A DNA stretch of 57,206 nucleotides from assembly GCA_937927335.1 (NCBI GenBank), contig CALBDU010000090.1:1-57206 (forward strand), in the 5' to 3' direction. Both the position numbers and the translations under genes were made by a program. This DNA comes from an uncultured Clostridium sp. (GTDB taxonomy: Bacteria > Bacillota > Clostridia > Clostridiales > Clostridiaceae). Below, one piece after another: positions 31,211 to 39,694 of this stretch (position 1 is its first letter; each line of letters opens with the position of its first letter). The notes under the pieces were generated by a model, which worked only from the letters and a program-made list of their open reading frames with translations, made no database searches and was not told where the DNA came from.

Positions 31211-32845
31211 TTATTTTGCAGCTGCAGTTAATGGTGGTATTACCTGCTTCTTTCTTGACATTATACCAGGTACATATACGCTGTCTCCAGGAATTGCAGT
31301 ATTGAAGGCCTTTTCTGCCAGATCCTTCCTTTCTCCAATAACTATAAGCTCAGAACCTTCATCGAGAATATCTGTAAGCATAAGTATAAGAAGGTCATAT
31401 TTTTCACTTTTTGCTTTATTATTCATAAGTGAAAGGATTTCAGATCTTAAAGGTTTAAGGCTTTCGGTATCCACTGTGGATATCTGGGATACTCCAAGCT
31501 TCAGGTCTCCGATATGGAACTCCTTGAAGTCCTGGTTAAATATATCTTCAGCTGATTTTCCTGCTAAAGCGGAACCTGCCCTGAACATTTCCTTTGCATA
31601 CTTTTCAGGATCAATACCTGCTATAGGTGCCAGCTTTTCAACCACCACCTTATCAGCCTTTGTGGCTGTAGGTGATTTAAACAATAATGTATCGGATATA
31701 ATAGCTGAGCATAGCAAGCCTGCTATTTCCCTGGATGGCTCCAGACCGTTTTCAAAATACATATTGGCAACTATGGTTGCTGTGCAGCCTACAGGCTGAT
31801 TTCTGAAGTATATTGGATTGCTGGTTTGTATATCGGCAATTCTGTGGTGATCTACTATTTCAAGAAGCTCTGCATCCTCCAGGCCGTTTACGGACTGTGA
31901 TTTTTCGTTGTGGTCCACCAGGATTACCTTCTTTTTCTCAGGGGATATGAGATGGTATCTGGATATGTTTCCTACAACCTTATTATCATTGTCCAAAACC
32001 GGATAGCTTCTGAATCTTGTGTTTAGCATAACCTCTCTTACATCATCAACAAAATCATCAACCTTGAAGCTCACAAGGTTATCCCTGGTCATTATATATT
32101 CCACTGGGACGCTTAAAGGTATCAGCCTTGAAGCAGTAAAGGTATCATGTTTAGTGCTTATAATGGAGCATTTGGCTGCTTTAGCCTTTTCAACTACGTC
32201 ATCAGCAGGTACATGACCGCCGGTTACTATCATAAGAGCTGCCTTGTTCCTGATTATCATTTCCTGAGTATCCTTTCTGTCACCACATATTACTATGTCA
32301 CCTTCATTGATGAAAGGACCTGCAGTATCTGGTTCCATGGCTGCCACCACAATTTTTCCTTTTAATTTAGGAGTACCCTGGCTTAAAAGTACTTCCGCAG
32401 CTGAAAGGGTATCAATTATATTACTCATGCTGGTGCCGCTTTTTTGTATAACAGCACTATCCCATACATCCATATAGGTGCTGGTTATTGTGGATTGGGA
32501 TGCGATACCTATAAGCTTTCCTTCCTCATCCACCACTGAGAGAGTTTTTCCGCTGCTTTTATTAATCATCTCCCAGGCCTTTTTTATTGACTCAGCAGGC
32601 TTTATGGTTTCTGCAGGGTCAAAGTTCAGATCTGACACCTGAGCTTTAACAGATTCAATAAGCTCAGGAGCCTGCATTTTAAAATAATCCAGTGCAAACT
32701 GGGTTTCCTTGCTTACAGATCCAAGCCTTACAGCTTTTGCGTTATTAGCACCAAGTTTCCTTTTAAGCTCTGCATAGGACAGGGCTGAGCATATGGAGTC
32801 GGTGTCTGGGTTTTTGTGTCCGGTTATGTAAATTACATCTTTCAT
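31211..32845 (-). CDS. ppaC: Manganese-dependent inorganic pyrophosphatase with CBS and DRTGG domains
   Basis: A 544-residue family II pyrophosphatase. The N-terminal DHH domain starts with GHKNPDTDSICSALSYA (metal ligands in the HxxxDxD pattern). A regulatory insert follows: a CBS motif, a DRTGG domain (about 180-250) and a second CBS motif (IMTRDNLVSFKVDDFVDDV). The DHH domain then resumes with VDHNEKSQS and VDHHRIAD, and the DHHA2 domain ends with SRKKQVIPPL. It hydrolyses pyrophosphate to phosphate in the cytoplasm. Enzymes of this architecture are inhibited by AMP/ADP and activated by diadenosine polyphosphates. AGGAGG precedes the ATG. It is divergent from the P-type ATPase. Confidence 0.95.
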   Translation of the reverse strand: MKDVIYITGHKNPDTDSICSALSYAELKRKLGANNAKAVRLGSVSKETQFALDYFKMQAPELIESVKAQVSDLNFDPAETIKPAESIKKAWEMINKSSGKTLSVVDEEGKLIGIASQSTITSTYMDVWDSAVIQKSGTSMSNIIDTLSAAEVLLSQGTPKLKGKIVVAAMEPDTAGPFINEGDIVICGDRKDTQEMIIRNKAALMIVTGGHVPADDVVEKAKAAKCSIISTKHDTFTASRLIPLSVPVEYIMTRDNLVSFKVDDFVDDVREVMLNTRFRSYPVLDNDNKVVGNISRYHLISPEKKKVILVDHNEKSQSVNGLEDAELLEIVDHHRIADIQTSNPIYFRNQPVGCTATIVANMYFENGLEPSREIAGLLCSAIISDTLLFKSPTATKADKVVVEKLAPIAGIDPEKYAKEMFRAGSALAGKSAEDIFNQDFKEFHIGDLKLGVSQISTVDTESLKPLRSEILSLMNNKAKSEKYDLLILMLTDILDEGSELIVIGERKDLAEKAFNTAIPGDSVYVPGIMSRKKQVIPPLTAAAK

Positions 32846-32919
32846 ACAATGGCCTCCTATGTAAAATTATCAATATATCAAGTTATATTTTAATAGTTTG
32901 AAGATAAATAGTCAAATTT

Positions 32920-32948
32920 TTCAATGGGTAAACATATATTTGTATAGA
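32920..32948 (+). promoter_or_regulatory. Candidate sigma-A promoter for the P-type ATPase
   Basis: TTCAAT at 32920-32925, a 17-base spacer, then TATAGA at 32943-32948, about 25 bases ahead of the ATG. Pattern match only. Confidence 0.35.
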
Positions 32949-32973
32949 TATATTTCCAATAGGAGGGCACAAA

Positions 32974-35514
32974 ATGTATATGGAAAAAAAGGGCACCCTG
33001 GGGCTCAGCAGTGATGAGGCGGGAATAAGGCTCCATCAGCATGGCCCCAATACCCTGGAGAAAAAGAAAAAGGTTTCTCCACTTAGAATATTTCTATCTC
33101 AATTCAACGATTTTATAATCTGGGTTTTAATAGTGGCGGCGGTTATATCAGGCAATATGGGAGAAGGGGCAGATGCAATAACCATCCTTGTTATTGTGGT
33201 TATGAACGCAATTTTGGGCTTCGTTCAGGAATACAGGACGGAAAAATCTCTGGAGGCCTTAAAGCAGCTCACCGCACCAACAGCTAAGGTTATCAGGGAT
33301 GGACATCTTCAGGTGATTAATGCCGAGGAACTGGTTGAGGGAGATTTAATTTTGCTGGAAAGCGGAGACAGAATCCCTGCCGATTGCTGCATACTTGAAG
33401 CCAGCAGCTTCCTTGCAGATGAATCACTGCTTACTGGGGAGTCTTGTGGAATTCCAAAATCAAGGGACAAGGGAAGCAATGAGATTTTTATGGGTACTCT
33501 GGTTTTAACCGGAAAAGGCAGGGCAAGGGTTGTTAAAACCGGCATGAGGACTGAAATGGGAAAAATTGCTGGCATGCTGGATAATATCGAAACGGAAAGA
33601 TCCCCCCTTAAGGAGAAGCTGAACAACCTTGGTAAGGTTCTGGTTGTACTCTGCATAATTGTATGTATAGTAGTTACACTAACAGGCATATCCAGAGGAC
33701 AGGACAAGTACCAGATGTTCCTGCTGGGAGTAAGTCTGGCAGTGGCGGCAATACCTGAGGGACTTCCGGCCATAGTTACAGTGGCACTAGCTCTAGGGGT
33801 TTCAAGGATGCTTAAAAGGAATACCTTGGTCAGAAAGCTTCCTGCTGTGGAAACCTTAGGCTGCACTTCAATAATCTGCAGCGATAAGACGGGAACTCTA
33901 ACAGAAAACAATATGACGGTTAAATGCATTTATTTCAATGACAAAATGTACAGCTGCGACAATGACAATATACCTGAAAATATAATATTAAAGAAGGCAT
34001 TTACATATTGTAATGACTGCAGCTTTGATTTTACTGAAAAAGCAATTTCTAAAAGCCTGTTTGGAGATCCTACGGAAACTGCCCTTATTAAAGCCTTTTT
34101 CACTGACGTTACGTCACTGAAGGACTTCCTGTCCAAGGCAGAAAGAGTATATGATATTCCCTTCAATTCGGACAGAAAAATGATGTCTGTAATAATGAAG
34201 GAAGGGGGCAGGGAATGCTGCTATGTGAAGGGTGCTCCTGAAAGGCTTTTGCAGAAGTGCAAATATGTACTGGTTAATGGTGAAGTGAGGTTATTAACCT
34301 CTGATTACCGGAAAAAAATCACAACTTCTGTGGAGGAGATGTCCTACAATGCCCTGAGATGTATTGGTGCAGCCTACAAGGATAGCGGACTTACCAGGAA
34401 TAGCAGCCTGGAAAGCAGCCTGGTTTTTATTGGGGCTGCAGGCATAATAGATCCTCCAAGAAGGGAAGTCAAGGATGCAGTTCTGAAATGCAGAGTAGCT
34501 GGCATAAAGCCTGTTATGATAACGGGAGATCATAAGAATACAGCCTTTGCCATAGGAAAAGAACTGGATATATGCAAGGAGGAATCCCAGGTAATAACCG
34601 GTGATGAGCTGGATATCCTCTCAGACAGACAGCTGGCATCAAGAATTGATAAAACCACAATATTTGCCAGGGTGAGCCCAAATCATAAGCTGAGGATTGT
34701 GAAGGCCTTTAAGGCAAAAAACAAAATCGTGGCCATGACAGGTGACGGTGTTAATGATGCACCTGCCGTAAAAGAGGCTGATATAGGAATATCCATGGGT
34801 ATTTCAGGCACTGACGTTACCAAGGAAGCTTCATCCATGATATTGCTGGATGATAACTTTAAGACTATAGTAACTGCAGTTGAGGAGGGCAGGATTATTT
34901 ATGATAATATAAGAAAGTTTATCAGGTACCTGCTTTCCTGCAATCTGGGTGAAGTGCTCACCATGTTTCTGGCTTCATTGTTATATCTGGATATTCCGCT
35001 GCTGCCCATACAAATACTGCTGGTTAACCTGGCAACTGACGGACTGCCGGCCATTGCCCTGGGGGTTGATCCTCCGGAATCAGGCATAATGAAGGAAAAG
35101 CCAAGACCTAAAAATGAAAGCATCTTTGCCAGGGGGCTGGCTGAAAAAATACTGGTAAGAGGCACCCTCATCGGAGTTTGCACTGTTCTGTCCTTCCTGG
35201 CGGCAAAATACTGCGGCTATGACCTTAAAACCTGCAGGACCATGGCACTAAGCACCCTGATAATGTCTCAGCTTATCCATGTATTTGAATGCAGGTCCGA
35301 AAGACATTCCATTTTCCAGATAAATATTTTTTCAAACCCATACCTTTTAGGGGCTGTGTCCATATCCATCCTGCTGCTGGTGCTGGTAATTTACAACCCG
35401 TTTCTCCAGGCTGTATTCCATACAGCTATGCTGGACCCTGGCCAGTGGTGCATGGTGATGTTCTTCTCCGGTGTAATTGCATTCATAAACAGCTTCTACT
35501 TGTATATAAAATAA
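32974..35514 (+). CDS. Calcium-type P-type ATPase (P2A)
   Basis: An 846-residue cation pump. The phosphorylation motif CSDKTGTLTENN has D304; the hinge motif is TGDGVNDAPAVKEADIGISM. Membrane segment 4 carries AAIPEGLPAIVTVALALG and segment 6 NLATDGLPAIALGVDPPE, the ion-site residues of SERCA/PMR1-like calcium pumps. Ten membrane segments are expected, four before and six after the catalytic domain. It probably exports calcium (or manganese). AGGAGGGC precedes ATG 32974; ATG 32980 is an alternative. It is followed at once by copy 2 of the dispersed repeat. Confidence 0.93.
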   Translation: MYMEKKGTLGLSSDEAGIRLHQHGPNTLEKKKKVSPLRIFLSQFNDFIIWVLIVAAVISGNMGEGADAITILVIVVMNAILGFVQEYRTEKSLEALKQLTAPTAKVIRDGHLQVINAEELVEGDLILLESGDRIPADCCILEASSFLADESLLTGESCGIPKSRDKGSNEIFMGTLVLTGKGRARVVKTGMRTEMGKIAGMLDNIETERSPLKEKLNNLGKVLVVLCIIVCIVVTLTGISRGQDKYQMFLLGVSLAVAAIPEGLPAIVTVALALGVSRMLKRNTLVRKLPAVETLGCTSIICSDKTGTLTENNMTVKCIYFNDKMYSCDNDNIPENIILKKAFTYCNDCSFDFTEKAISKSLFGDPTETALIKAFFTDVTSLKDFLSKAERVYDIPFNSDRKMMSVIMKEGGRECCYVKGAPERLLQKCKYVLVNGEVRLLTSDYRKKITTSVEEMSYNALRCIGAAYKDSGLTRNSSLESSLVFIGAAGIIDPPRREVKDAVLKCRVAGIKPVMITGDHKNTAFAIGKELDICKEESQVITGDELDILSDRQLASRIDKTTIFARVSPNHKLRIVKAFKAKNKIVAMTGDGVNDAPAVKEADIGISMGISGTDVTKEASSMILLDDNFKTIVTAVEEGRIIYDNIRKFIRYLLSCNLGEVLTMFLASLLYLDIPLLPIQILLVNLATDGLPAIALGVDPPESGIMKEKPRPKNESIFARGLAEKILVRGTLIGVCTVLSFLAAKYCGYDLKTCRTMALSTLIMSQLIHVFECRSERHSIFQINIFSNPYLLGAVSISILLLVLVIYNPFLQAVFHTAMLDPGQWCMVMFFSGVIAFINSFYLYIK

Positions 35515-35548
35515 TATCTGATATCTGATGTGGCTGTCACCAGCTTGT
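35515..35548 (-). repeat. 34-base dispersed repeat, copy 2
   Basis: It matches copy 1 at 15139-15172 in reverse orientation with two mismatches. It begins one base after the ATPase stop codon (TAA 35512-35514) and ends 22 bases before the terminator stem at 35570. Confidence 0.8.
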
Positions 35549-35565
35549 CTAACATTACAAATTAA

Positions 35566-35605
35566 AAAGCGGTTGTGAAATCATTGAAATCACAACCGTT
35601 TTTGT
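35566..35605. terminator. Bidirectional terminator between convergent genes
   Basis: CGGTTGTGA (35570-35578) pairs with TCACAACCG (35590-35598). AAAAAG on the left and TTTTTGTTTT on the right allow termination of both the ATPase transcript and the convergent unknown gene. Confidence 0.9.
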
Positions 35606-35609
35606 TTTA

Positions 35610-36035
35610 CTACTTAAGTCTTTGAACTTTTTTTTGTACCTTTGGAACATTTCCTTCGATAGGAACAAGGTCTCTTTTGGTAGTCATGTTCCTTACATTT
35701 AATATGGAGATCTTTTCTCTGTTCTCCTTGGATGGCTTGCCATCCTTGCCTTTCTTACCCTTAAGTCCCTGTACTAAAAGCAGGTTGCCCTGGGTAATGG
35801 GAATGAATTCAGGTTTCTTAAACCATCTGTTCTTGGTATAGGTGCATTGTACGATGTTCTTGCTTCTGTCCGGTCTAACTAGAATTGTAACTGTTATTTT
35901 ATGGAATATCCCTAAAATTGACTTTTCAGCTACTTTTACGGATACAACATTTCCCTGAACCTGAGTTATTCTATCGCCGTATTTTTTAAGATAGGACTTG
36001 GTGTAGTATTGCGTAAGTTTGTCTTTAAAACTCAT
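35610..36035 (-). CDS. Basic conserved-looking protein of unknown function
   Basis: A 141-residue, strongly basic cytoplasmic protein (MSFKDKLTQYYTKSYLKKYG opening). The middle reads as alternating hydrophobic beta strands (ITQVQGNVVSVKVAEKS, FHKITVTILVRPD, GNLLLVQGLKG), suggesting a small beta-barrel; the tail is Lys-rich and probably disordered. There is no signal peptide or membrane segment, and no family is recognised. A good ribosome site (AAAGGAGT) and a well-placed promoter support the gene. Nucleic-acid binding is a guess based on charge and strand pattern. Confidence 0.75.
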   Translation of the reverse strand: MSFKDKLTQYYTKSYLKKYGDRITQVQGNVVSVKVAEKSILGIFHKITVTILVRPDRSKNIVQCTYTKNRWFKKPEFIPITQGNLLLVQGLKGKKGKDGKPSKENREKISILNVRNMTTKRDLVPIEGNVPKVQKKVQRLK

Positions 36036-36080
36036 ATATATGACTCCTTTGCGAAAAATGTATTAAAAAATGTTAGATAT

Positions 36081-36109
36081 ATTATATCACAGTATTGTCA
36101 ATTTTAAAA
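36081..36109 (-). promoter_or_regulatory. Candidate promoter for the basic unknown gene
   Basis: On the minus strand, TATAAT (36081-36086) is preceded by TGA, giving an extended -10 (TGnTATAAT), with TTTAAA about 17 bases upstream. The start codon follows about 45 bases later. Confidence 0.5.
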
Positions 36110-36122
36110 CAGAAAGAAAAAC

Positions 36123-36151
36123 TTGTTACATTTATTTATTTGGTATAAAAT
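36123..36151 (+). promoter_or_regulatory. Candidate sigma-A promoter for deoC
   Basis: TTGTTA at 36123-36128 with TAAAAT at 36146-36151 (17-base spacer); the overlapping TATAAA at 36144 is a second possibility. The deoC ATG follows 31 bases later. The promoter is back-to-back with that of the minus-strand gene. Confidence 0.45.
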
Positions 36152-36181
36152 ACTATTAAAAAGACACGAGGAGATGATGTA

Positions 36182-36832
36182 ATGGAAGGAGCCAAGCTTG
36201 CTAAATATATAGATCATACCCTTTTAAAGCCAGAGGCTGAAGAAAACGAAATTGTTAAACTTTGCCAGGAAGCTGCGGAATTTGAATTTGCCTCCGTATG
36301 TGTTAATCCCTGCAATGTGCTATTAGCTGCAAAGCTGCTTAATGACAGCCAGGTTAGGGTTTGTACGGTAATAGGATTCCCTTTAGGTGCTAACACCACG
36401 GCAGTTAAAGTTTTTGAAGCTACGGATGCTCTTAAAAACGGAGCTACGGAAATAGATATGGTTATTAATATAGGAAAGCTTAAGGAAAAAAACTACAGCT
36501 ACGTTGGAGAGGAAATATGGAAGCTGGCAGAGGCAGTAAAGGGTAAAGGATTGCTAAAGGTTATAGTGGAAACCTGCCTTTTAACCGATGATGAAATTGT
36601 AAAAATCTCCGAAATTGTCAGGGACTCCGGAGCCGATTTCATAAAAACCTCCACTGGCTTTTCAAAGGCCGGGGCCAAGGTTGAACATATCAGGCTCATG
36701 AAAAGCGTGCTGGGGGATTCCATTGGAATCAAAGCTTCCGGCGGCATAAGAGATTATGAAACTGCCATGGCTATGATAGAAGCAGGAGCCACAAGAATAG
36801 GAGCTTCAGCTTCTGTGAAAATATGTGAATAA
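36182..36832 (+). CDS. deoC: Deoxyribose-phosphate aldolase
   Basis: A 216-residue class I aldolase that splits 2-deoxyribose 5-phosphate into glyceraldehyde 3-phosphate and acetaldehyde in deoxynucleoside breakdown. It starts AKYIDHTLLKPEA; the Schiff-base lysine lies in DFIKTSTGFSKAGA and the second conserved lysine in IGIKASGGIRDYETA. Length is typical. It stands alone, with no other deo genes beside it, and ends in a terminator shared with ychF. Confidence 0.97.
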   Translation: MEGAKLAKYIDHTLLKPEAEENEIVKLCQEAAEFEFASVCVNPCNVLLAAKLLNDSQVRVCTVIGFPLGANTTAVKVFEATDALKNGATEIDMVINIGKLKEKNYSYVGEEIWKLAEAVKGKGLLKVIVETCLLTDDEIVKISEIVRDSGADFIKTSTGFSKAGAKVEHIRLMKSVLGDSIGIKASGGIRDYETAMAMIEAGATRIGASASVKICE

Positions 36833-36836
36833 TGAA

Positions 36837-36877
36837 AAATGTCAACCTAAGGTGCCAGGCACCTGAAGTTGACATTT
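36837..36877. terminator. Bidirectional terminator with nested palindrome
   Basis: AAATGTCAAC (36837-36846) pairs perfectly with GTTGACATTT (36868-36877). Inside it lies a second perfect dyad AGGTGCCAGGCACCT (36850-36864). T-rich flanks exist on both strands, so it can serve deoC and the convergent ychF. The inner GGTGCCAGGCACC palindrome resembles a motif that recurs between genes in Firmicutes genomes. Confidence 0.85.
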
Positions 36878-36882
36878 AATTT

Positions 36883-37980
36883 TTATACATTAAATCTGAA
36901 GTTAACTATGTCACCATCCTGCATTACGTATTCCTTGCCCTCAAGCCTGAACCAGCCTTTTTCCTTGGCTGCAGTTTCTGAGCCGGCCTCGAGAAGCTTG
37001 TCATAGGATATTATTTCAGCTCTTATGAAGCCTCTTTCAATGTCTGTGTGTATTTTTCCAGCAGCCTGGGGAGCCTTTGTACCCTTAACAATTGTCCAGG
37101 CTCTTACCTCGTCACTTCCTGCCGTAAGGAAGCTTATAAGTCCAAGGAGCTTGTAGGATGCGTGTATAAGCTTATCCAGCCCCGACTCATTTAGGCCGTA
37201 TTCGCTGAGCATCTCCATCTTTTCCTCTTCATCAAGGGAGGAAAGCTCTTCTTCCAGCCTTGCGCTTATTACTATAACCTCTGAGTCTTCAGAAGCTGCA
37301 TAATCCTTAACCTTTTTTACGTAGTCATTTTCCAGGTTTCCTGCCATCAGGTCATCCTCGGAGATGTTTGCTGCATAAAGCACCGGCTTGGAGGTGAGCA
37401 GGAAATAACCCTTCACCATTAAGGCTTCATCATCAGTAAGTTCAGCAGTTCTTACAGGCTTGCCTTCCTCAAGATGAGCCTTTAGCCTTTTCATCAGGTC
37501 CACTTCTGCCTTGGCTTCCTTGTTTCCGCTGTTGGCAAGCTTTGAACCTTTTTCCAGCCTCTTGTCAAGTACTTCCATATCTGAAAATATAAGCTCAAGA
37601 TTTATGGTTTCTATGTCCCTTACAGGATCCACTGAGCCATCTACATGGGTGATATTTTCATCCTCAAAGCATCTCACCACATGAACTATTGAAGCAACCT
37701 CACGGATATGGGACAAAAACTTGTTTCCAAGTCCCTCACCCTTGCTGGCGCCCTTAACCAGACCTGCTATATCATAAAATTCTATGGCTGTATGTACCTT
37801 TTTCTTTGGGTTATACATTTTTTCCAGCACATCAAGGCGTTTGTCAGGCACGCTTACAACTCCCACATTTGGTTCTATAGTACAGAAGGGGTAATTGGCT
37901 GATTCTGCTCCTGCCTTGGTAATGGCATTGAACAAAGTGCTTTTACCCACGTTAGGCAAACCTACGATTCCTAGTTTCAT
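36883..37980 (-). CDS. ychF: Ribosome-binding GTPase/ATPase YchF (OLA1 family)
   Basis: A 365-residue Obg-family protein starting MKLGIVGLPNVGKSTLFNAI (G1). YDIAGLVKGASKGEGLGNKF is the G3 and Obg loop. The TGS-like C-terminus ends YVMQDGDIVNFRFNV. YchF proteins prefer ATP to GTP and bind ribosomes, with a role in stress responses. Family length is usual and no truncation is seen. The ATG at the right end is preceded by AGGAATG on the minus strand. Confidence 0.97.
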   Translation of the reverse strand: MKLGIVGLPNVGKSTLFNAITKAGAESANYPFCTIEPNVGVVSVPDKRLDVLEKMYNPKKKVHTAIEFYDIAGLVKGASKGEGLGNKFLSHIREVASIVHVVRCFEDENITHVDGSVDPVRDIETINLELIFSDMEVLDKRLEKGSKLANSGNKEAKAEVDLMKRLKAHLEEGKPVRTAELTDDEALMVKGYFLLTSKPVLYAANISEDDLMAGNLENDYVKKVKDYAASEDSEVIVISARLEEELSSLDEEEKMEMLSEYGLNESGLDKLIHASYKLLGLISFLTAGSDEVRAWTIVKGTKAPQAAGKIHTDIERGFIRAEIISYDKLLEAGSETAAKEKGWFRLEGKEYVMQDGDIVNFRFNV

Positions 37981-38248
37981 TACTTACATTCCTTTCTCTA
38001 TCAGCTGTTTACCGGTTTACAATGCCGGTTTCATTATAATTCGATGTTATCGATTTTTATTCCATTAAATTATACCCTACAAGATTGGCTATTTCAAGTG
38101 CGCTATTTTGTATCATTTACAATAAATGTAATATTTTACCATTAAACTGACTGCCTGTCAATAAATCTTTAAAAAAAATTTTAAAAAAAATTAATATTTT
38201 ATTAATTTTTAGAAGGAATTTTTATTTTTTTATAGAATATAGAGATTA
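37981..38248. other. Divergent intergenic region, AT-rich, no gene
   Basis: This stretch separates ychF (minus) from mraZ (plus). It contains a short dyad of CCGG around 38012-38032, a small TCGAT/ATCGA hairpin near 38041, and phased A and T tracts at 38168-38230 of the kind that curve DNA or act as upstream promoter elements. A possible -10 TAGAAT lies at 38233-38238 with no convincing -35. No open frame of note is seen. Confidence 0.6.
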
Positions 38249-38278
38249 AGTGGTTAAAAGTGGTGGAAAGTGGTTAAA
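38249..38278 (+). promoter_or_regulatory. Three direct repeats, probable MraZ operator
   Basis: AGTGGTTAAA, AGTGGTGGAA and AGTGGTTAAA occupy 38249-38278 with exactly 10-bp period, 20 bases before the mraZ start. MraZ is known to autorepress by binding three or four closely spaced direct repeats ahead of its own gene. The match to that layout is strong; binding is inferred. Confidence 0.82.
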
Positions 38279-38297
38279 TTTTATGTGAGGTGCTCTT

Positions 38298-38726
38298 ATG
38301 TTTATTGGTGAGTATTTACATGCTGTAGACAATAAAAACAGAATAATAGTACCTTCAAAATTCAGGGAGGAGCTTGGTAACAAGTTCATTATAACAAAGG
38401 GCCTGGATGGCTGTATATATGCTTATACCCTGGAGGAATGGAAACTGCTGGAGGAAAAATTAGTGAAGCTGCCTTTAACCAGCAAAAATGCAAGGGCCTT
38501 TACAAGATTCTTCTTTTCAGGAGCAAATGAAATCGAGCTTGATAAACAAGGCAGAGCTTTAATACCGCAGAGCGTACTGGATTATGCGGACATAGACAAG
38601 GAAGTTGTAAGCATAGGAGTATCAAACCGAATTGAGATATGGAGCAAAGAGAAATGGGAAGAATACAACAGCTCCAATATCGATTTCGATGACATTGCCG
38701 AGCAGATGAGCGATCTTGGAATATAG
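38298..38726 (+). CDS. mraZ: Division/cell wall cluster transcriptional repressor MraZ
   Basis: A 142-residue protein made of two AbrB-like SpoVT repeats, the first beginning MFIGEYLHAVDNKNRIIVPSKF and the second ELDKQGRALIPQSVLDYADI. It forms a ring-shaped oligomer that binds direct repeats and represses the dcw operon. It starts the cluster, as in most bacteria, and its operator-like repeats lie just upstream. The ribosome site is GTGAGGTG. Confidence 0.97.
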   Translation: MFIGEYLHAVDNKNRIIVPSKFREELGNKFIITKGLDGCIYAYTLEEWKLLEEKLVKLPLTSKNARAFTRFFFSGANEIELDKQGRALIPQSVLDYADIDKEVVSIGVSNRIEIWSKEKWEEYNSSNIDFDDIAEQMSDLGI

Positions 38727-38736
38727 GAGGAATCAT

Positions 38737-39666
38737 ATGGAATTTAAACATGTTTCAGTGCTTTTAAATGAATGCATAGAGGCTCTAAACATAAGAGAAA
38801 ACGGAATTTATGTAGACTGTACACTAGGTGGTGGAGGACACTCCCTGGAAATTCTCAAAAAGCTAAATGGAACCGGCAGGCTCATCGGCATAGACCAGGA
38901 TATCAATGCCCTTGCTGCAGCAAAGGAAAGGCTTGGGGAATACAGCAACGTTACATATGTACATAATAACTTTTACAACATTGAGGAGATCCTTGACAAT
39001 CTTCAGGTGGAAAAGGTGGACGGAATACTTATGGACTTAGGAGTTTCATCCCACCAGCTGGATGAAGCGGAAAGAGGCTTCAGCTATATGAAGGATGCTC
39101 CCCTGGACATGAGGATGAATCGTGAAAGCAGTCTTTCAGCATATGAAGTGGTAAACAACTACAGCGAAGAAGAGCTTTACAGAATTATAAAAGAATATGG
39201 GGAAGACAGATTTGCAAAGAAAATTGCAAATCATATAGCAGAATCAAGAAAGCTTAAGCCTGTGCAAACCACACTGGAACTGGTGGACATTATAAGAACT
39301 GCCATACCAGGAAAGTTCCAAAGGGAGGGCCACCCGGCAAAGAAAACCTTCCAGGCGGTAAGAATAGAGGTAAACAGGGAGCTTGGCATACTGGACAAGG
39401 CTATTGGAGATAGTATCACCAAGTTAAGCACGGGAGGCAGAATTGCAATAATTACCTTCCACTCACTGGAAGACAGGCTTGTGAAAAACAAGTTCAGGCA
39501 GCAGGAAAATCCATGTATATGTCCAAAGGATTTCCCAGTGTGCGTGTGCGGCAAGAAACCAACTGTTAAGATAATTACTAAAAAACCTATAGAACCAGCA
39601 AAAGAAGAAATGGAATCAAACTCCAGGAGCAAAAGTGCTAAGCTCCGGGTTGCAGAGAAATTATAA
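38737..39666 (+). CDS. rsmH: 16S rRNA (cytosine-1402 N4) methyltransferase RsmH
   Basis: A 309-residue methyltransferase with HVSVLLNECIEAL, the SAM site DCTLGGGGHSLEIL, MDLGVSSHQLDEAERGFSY and ITFHSLEDRLVKNKF. It methylates C1402 in the ribosomal P site. ATG 38737 follows AGGAGG; the TTG at 38716 that extends the frame lies inside mraZ and is rejected. Formerly mraW. A cysteine cluster near the C-terminus (CICPKDFPVCVCGK) is normal for the family. Confidence 0.97.
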   Translation: MEFKHVSVLLNECIEALNIRENGIYVDCTLGGGGHSLEILKKLNGTGRLIGIDQDINALAAAKERLGEYSNVTYVHNNFYNIEEILDNLQVEKVDGILMDLGVSSHQLDEAERGFSYMKDAPLDMRMNRESSLSAYEVVNNYSEEELYRIIKEYGEDRFAKKIANHIAESRKLKPVQTTLELVDIIRTAIPGKFQREGHPAKKTFQAVRIEVNRELGILDKAIGDSITKLSTGGRIAIITFHSLEDRLVKNKFRQQENPCICPKDFPVCVCGKKPTVKIITKKPIEPAKEEMESNSRSKSAKLRVAEKL

Positions 39667-39694
39667 GTTCTAAAAATTGAGCGGGGTGAATAGA

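Noticed and set aside
33309..33929. Minus-strand open frame of 206 codons inside the P-type ATPase gene
   Set aside because: The plus strand encodes conserved catalytic motifs across the whole span; the minus frame has no family features.
38716..38736. Upstream TTG extension of rsmH
   Set aside because: It lies within the mraZ coding end and runs through the AGGAGG ribosome site; ATG 38737 matches the family start.
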